Shown here one piece after another: positions 5,086 through 7,773 of a DNA stretch of 7,773 nucleotides (position 1 is the stretch's first letter; every line of letters starts with the position of its first letter). The DNA lies in assembly GCA_029256035.1 (NCBI GenBank), contig JAQSYR010000063.1:1-7773 (forward strand), written 5' to 3'. Made by a program: the position numbers and the translations under genes. This stretch comes from Anaerocolumna sp. (GTDB taxonomy: Bacteria; Bacillota; Clostridia; Lachnospirales; Lachnospiraceae). The notes beneath the pieces were generated by a model. The model ran no database searches. It saw nothing but the letters and a program-made list of their open reading frames with translations, and was not told the origin of the DNA.

Positions 5086-6921
5086 TTAATTTAACACTTT
5101 TTCCACAAACGCTCTTATAATCTCTGGATCAAAATGGGTTCCAGCACATTTCCACAGTTCTGCAACTGCCTCTTCTTTACTTTTTGGTTTTTTATATGCT
5201 CTATGAGCCGTCATAGCTTCATATGCATCAGCAATAGAGATAATTCGCGCGTGAAGTGGTATTTCATCCCCCTTTAGCCCCTTTGGGTACCCAAGTCCAT
5301 CAAAACGTTCATGATGATGCAATACAACCTCTGCGTAAGCTGCATATTCATCAACACCTTTTAATATTTGATAACTGATTTCCGGATGTCGCTTAATCCT
5401 GCTAAATTCATCTTCCGACAATTTGCCAGATTTGTTTAATAATTCAAATGGTACGGTAATCTTTCCAATATCATGTAAAATACCAGCGGTTTTTAAATCA
5501 AAAATCTCCCTTTCGTTTAAATGCAGTGCCCTGCCTATGGCTTCACAATACTCAGAAACTCTTTCGGTATGTATTTGTTCACTATCGTATTTTAAATTGA
5601 TATTACGAAGTACTGTTTCTATTGTCTGGCTTCTCATTGTCTTACCATATTTTATTTTGTCCTTATACATATGACCGTCAGCATTTTTTTGTATTTCTGA
5701 CATATCTTCCTCTGGCTTAGTCTTTGCTTCATATCCGACAGCTAAAGAAACTATAATAGAGTCAAGTCGTGTTTCAGAAGCAGCAGCTTTTAACCTTCGT
5801 TTAATTACTTCGGCATACCTAATATCAGTTTTCGGAAGTAAAATTGCGAATTCATCTCCTCCAATTCTGGCGATAATGTCATCTTTTCTACACTGTTTTC
5901 TTATAATATCTGCAACCGTTTTTAGTAGCTGATCACCCATCTCATGTCCAAATGCATCATTTGTAAGCTTCAATCCATTGACATCTATGGTTATAAAAGT
6001 AAAAGGTAAATTTCGCAAAGTATCTAATCTTCTTACAGCATCCTCGAGATACCGGCGATTATATAGTCCGGTTAAATGGTCATGAAAACTTAGAAACTCT
6101 ATTTCTTTTAGTCGTTCTTTCTTCTCAGTGCAATCTCTAAAAACAATAACAACTCCTGTGGTATTACCATTTCTGCTTTTTATAGAAGCAGCACTATCTT
6201 CAATAGGAATTTCCTTACCAGACTTTGATAAAAGCAAAGTGTTATATGGTAACTCAAAGTTAAAGCCAGATTTTAAAACATTATCAACTGGATTAACACA
6301 AATCTCACCGGAATGTTCCTCTTTTATTATAAATACTTCTTGAAGAGGTTTTCCAACTGCTTCCTCTTTTGACCATTCTGTTAGTTTTTCCGCCACAGGA
6401 TTCATCACAGTAATATTGCCAAATTCATCAGTTGCAATTACTCCATCTCCAACGGAAAATAAAGTAGTTTTAAATTGTTCCTTCTCATTAAAAAGTTGTT
6501 CCTCCGCTTTTTTTCTTTCCGTGATATCTTTTTCATCAGTTATGTCCGTAAGCAGTAAAATAAAGTAGTATTTTTGCAGAGAATATACGGATGTTTTATA
6601 CCAGCGTTTTCCATCTCGGGTGCGTTGTTGTAGTTCATTGGAAACCCCATGTATTGCACATCCTTCATAGATTTTAAGTAAATTATCTGCACTATTTACA
6701 ATCTGTAAGGATACCTCAGAATTTTTCTTTCCAATTAATTCAGAAGATAAAACGCCTGCAATTTCCTCAAATTTATGATTAATATCCAAAAATTCAAAAT
6801 CTACTGCATTTTCAGATTCATCACATATAATCCTACAATTCGCATACCCAATGGGGGCTCCTTCCAAGATTTTTTTATCTAAATCACTCTTATTATTCCT
6901 AAATAAATCATTACTCTTCAT
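5086..6921 (-). CDS. PAS-PAS-GGDEF-HD-GYP cyclic-di-GMP signalling protein
   Basis: This is a 611-residue cytoplasmic protein with no membrane segment. It carries two sensory PAS domains (about 15-128 and 148-268), joined by a short linker (ITERKKAEEQ) typical of PAS arrays. A GGDEF domain (about 275-430) and a C-terminal HD-GYP domain (about 440-605) follow. The cyclase motif RIGGDEFAILLP is intact (GGDEF at 354-358), and RKDD at 345-348 forms the RxxD inhibitory site at the canonical five-residue distance. The hydrolase half keeps HDIGK (His483, Asp484), the HHHERFDGLGYP stretch (GYP at 544-546) and DAYEAMTAHRAYK. Both catalytic halves thus look intact, so the protein may make and degrade c-di-GMP, with the balance set by the PAS input; the ligand is unknown. 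The ATG at 6921 has AGGAG upstream. It leads a likely operon with yccF, and its leader has a terminator-like hairpin. Confidence 0.92.
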   Translation of the reverse strand: MKSNDLFRNNKSDLDKKILEGAPIGYANCRIICDESENAVDFEFLDINHKFEEIAGVLSSELIGKKNSEVSLQIVNSADNLLKIYEGCAIHGVSNELQQRTRDGKRWYKTSVYSLQKYYFILLLTDITDEKDITERKKAEEQLFNEKEQFKTTLFSVGDGVIATDEFGNITVMNPVAEKLTEWSKEEAVGKPLQEVFIIKEEHSGEICVNPVDNVLKSGFNFELPYNTLLLSKSGKEIPIEDSAASIKSRNGNTTGVVIVFRDCTEKKERLKEIEFLSFHDHLTGLYNRRYLEDAVRRLDTLRNLPFTFITIDVNGLKLTNDAFGHEMGDQLLKTVADIIRKQCRKDDIIARIGGDEFAILLPKTDIRYAEVIKRRLKAAASETRLDSIIVSLAVGYEAKTKPEEDMSEIQKNADGHMYKDKIKYGKTMRSQTIETVLRNINLKYDSEQIHTERVSEYCEAIGRALHLNEREIFDLKTAGILHDIGKITVPFELLNKSGKLSEDEFSRIKRHPEISYQILKGVDEYAAYAEVVLHHHERFDGLGYPKGLKGDEIPLHARIISIADAYEAMTAHRAYKKPKSKEEAVAELWKCAGTHFDPEIIRAFVEKVLN

Positions 6922-6982
6922 CTATTTCTTCTCCTATACAACAGGTCTATGGAAATATTTTTACTGTAATATCGATACATAC

Positions 6983-7010
6983 AAAAAAAGCCCAGAACTA
7001 TATTCTAAGC
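6983..7010 (-). terminator. Terminator-like hairpin in the leader of the GGDEF/HD-GYP gene
   Basis: Minus strand: GCTTAGAA (7010-7003) pairs with TTCTGGGC (6997-6990), eight pairs with two G-U, around a TATAG loop. Seven T (6989-6983) follow immediately. It lies between the promoter (7069-7097) and the start codon (6921), so it would end an RNA of about 80 nt unless bypassed. This is the arrangement of an attenuator, but I recognise no known riboswitch in the short leader. Confidence 0.55.
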
Positions 7011-7068
7011 TGTCAATCAGTAAGTATTTCAATTGGCAAATATAATATACTACGTACTATTTGTATGG

Positions 7069-7097
7069 ATATTATCATATCAAATCTTCTACGTCAA
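7069..7097 (-). promoter_or_regulatory. Promoter of the GGDEF/HD-GYP-yccF operon
   Basis: Minus strand TTGACG (7097-7092), 17-bp spacer, TAATAT (7074-7069) with TG one base upstream of the -10. Transcription is expected near 7062, giving a leader of about 140 nt. The -35 box lies inside a small inverted repeat, TCTAC-TTGAC-GTAGA (7102-7088), which could be an operator. Confidence 0.6.
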
Positions 7098-7177
7098 GTA
7101 GATTCTTTATTGCCATAGTTTTATAATTCTTAATAATTCATTCTCTTTTGTCAAGATTACTCTAACCATTCATACAA

Positions 7178-7230
7178 ATAATTACCAGAGTATTTACATA
7201 ATTACCAGAGTATTTACATAATTACCAGAG
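7178..7230. repeat. Tandem 20-bp direct repeats
   Basis: The unit ATAATTACCAGAGTATTTAC occurs exactly at 7178-7197 and 7198-7217. A third, partial copy, ATAATTACCAGAG (7218-7230), runs into the following hairpin. There are no spacers, so it is not a CRISPR. It may be a slippage expansion or a set of in-phase binding sites (about two helical turns per unit). Confidence 0.8.
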
Positions 7231-7255
7231 TCTGGCAAGCCAGACTCCTTCTTTT
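7228..7255 (+). terminator. Strong hairpin with plus-strand U-tract beside the GH18 stop
   Basis: GAGTCTGGC (7228-7236) and GCCAGACTC (7239-7247) form a perfect 9-bp, GC-rich stem. In plus-strand RNA it is followed by CTTCTTTTT, the signature of an intrinsic terminator. It lies eight bases beyond the stop of the minus-strand GH18 gene, for which it would be the natural 3' hairpin, yet on the minus strand the sequence after the stem is not U-rich. No plus-strand gene is seen upstream. It may work in both directions. Confidence 0.6.
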
Positions 7256-7773
7256 TACACCTTACTAATTTCAAACTGTGAATTTATTACCAGCCACATC
7301 TGTGGGAAATATCGCATAATATTCCATGCTCCGATACCTTCAAGTCCATAAGTTGGTATTAGCGAAATATTATCAAATATACTTCTGGCATCTTTAAATC
7401 GGACATAATATTCTTTAGAATTTACGAATCCATAATATGCAGCCGCCGCAGTATCATCATACTGAATTTCGGCCCGTACCTCTCTCGCCAAATCTATTGC
7501 TGCAGAATAGCAAATGGCCTGAGCCTTTGTTGTACCTTCGATGTAAGGAAGTTCCCATATATATCCAAATGTTTTTAGCGCAAAGGAAGTTTTTTCTGGT
7601 GGTATGAATTGAATAATAGAAACTAATAGTTTTGAAGCTGTTTGAAATGGTAAAATTAAACTTATCGGTAAATTAACGTGATAGCCCCATTCATAAGGTA
7701 ATATCATTACTTTATTAGCTACCTTTCCAATCTGTATATAAAATGTTTCCTGAAACATATTTCCTGTTACAAT
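7255..7773 (-). CDS. GH18-family sporulation/cell-wall hydrolase, C-terminal part (runs off right edge)
   Basis: The frame is open to the window edge: 172 residues plus the stop are visible, and the Met at 7758 is most likely internal (preceded in frame by IVTGN). The sequence resembles the end of the GH18 domain in YaaH/YdhD/SleL-type spore proteins. Landmarks are VMILPYEWGYHVNLP, LKTFGYIWELPYIEG, KAQAICYSAAIDLAREVRAE, IQYDDTAAAAYYGF, VRFKDARSIFDN and YGLEGIGAWNIMRYFPQMW. Such enzymes usually carry LysM repeats upstream of the GH18 barrel and act on spore cortex or cell-wall glycan. The catalytic DxxDxE region and any LysM repeats would lie outside the window, so activity cannot be judged. 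The strong hairpin at 7228-7247 immediately follows the stop. Confidence 0.82.
   Translation of the reverse strand: MVTGNMFQETFYIQIGKVANKVMILPYEWGYHVNLPISLILPFQTASKLLVSIIQFIPPEKTSFALKTFGYIWELPYIEGTTKAQAICYSAAIDLAREVRAEIQYDDTAAAAYYGFVNSKEYYVRFKDARSIFDNISLIPTYGLEGIGAWNIMRYFPQMWLVINSQFEISKV

Larger units (their letters stand above)
6922..7254. other. Intergenic region between the GH18 and GGDEF/HD-GYP genes
   Basis: This 333-bp spacer has no protein gene with a ribosome site on either strand. It holds the GGDEF/HD-GYP promoter and leader hairpin, three tandem 20-bp repeats and a strong hairpin next to the GH18 stop codon. The stretch 7098-7177 is AT-rich; a second TTGACA on the minus strand (near 7147-7152) has no well-placed -10. 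Confidence 0.7.

Noticed and set aside
5423..7045. Plus-strand open frames at 5423-5674, 6128-6343 and 6851-7045
   Set aside because: They are antisense to, or overlap, the GGDEF/HD-GYP gene, with no ribosome site and low-complexity hydrophobic translations.
6922..7062. c-di-GMP riboswitch before the GGDEF/HD-GYP gene
   Set aside because: None of the conserved GEMM core segments or the c-di-GMP-II pseudoknot elements could be found in the leader.
7178..7230. CRISPR array
   Set aside because: The repeats are directly adjacent without spacers, there are fewer than three full units, and no cas gene is nearby.

Overview
The window looks like the chromosome of a low-GC, spore-forming anaerobic Firmicute of the class Clostridia, possibly Lachnospiraceae-like. 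The reasons are the strong AT bias, near-consensus sigma-A promoters and AGGAGG-type ribosome sites. The gene set fits too: a MutS2 homologue, a K+-dependent-type membrane pyrophosphatase, a GGDEF/HD-GYP protein and a sporulation-type GH18 hydrolase. Species was not determined. No phage, IS or CRISPR genes are visible.

Left part (1-2000). The N-terminus of a mutS2-like gene runs off the left edge on the minus strand. Its leader holds a terminator-like hairpin (432-477). Upstream lies a compact, apparently independent minus-strand RNA unit (about 813 to 581) with a strong promoter, an 11-bp closing stem, internal hairpins and its own terminator. No protein fits it and I could not assign it to an RNA family. 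Its -35 box touches the stop codon of a minus-strand nagB (glucosamine-6-phosphate deaminase) that lacks roughly the last 40 residues of the family. A divergent plus-strand gene (1603-1917) encodes a small Cys-Cys motif protein. The nagB/small-gene spacer carries a symmetric AT palindrome overlapping a promoter. A long hairpin (1931-1997) separates the small gene from hppA, which converges on it.

Middle (2000-5061). hppA (660 aa, minus) encodes a proton- or sodium-pumping membrane pyrophosphatase with a near-perfect promoter. Behind it is about 630 bp of very AT-rich sequence with several inverted repeats and no convincing gene. A yccF-like membrane protein gene follows.

Right part (5062-7773). 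yccF lies 24 bp downstream of a PAS-PAS-GGDEF-HD-GYP gene, probably in one operon. That gene has a clear promoter and a terminator-like hairpin in its leader, suggesting attenuation. Then come three 20-bp tandem repeats, a strong hairpin whose U-tract lies on the plus strand, and the C-terminal part of a GH18 hydrolase that runs off the right edge.

The most interesting observation is the orphan RNA unit. It carries two TCTGCCT copies. One sits within an 11-nt stretch exactly complementary to the loop of the terminator hairpin in the neighbouring mutS2 leader.
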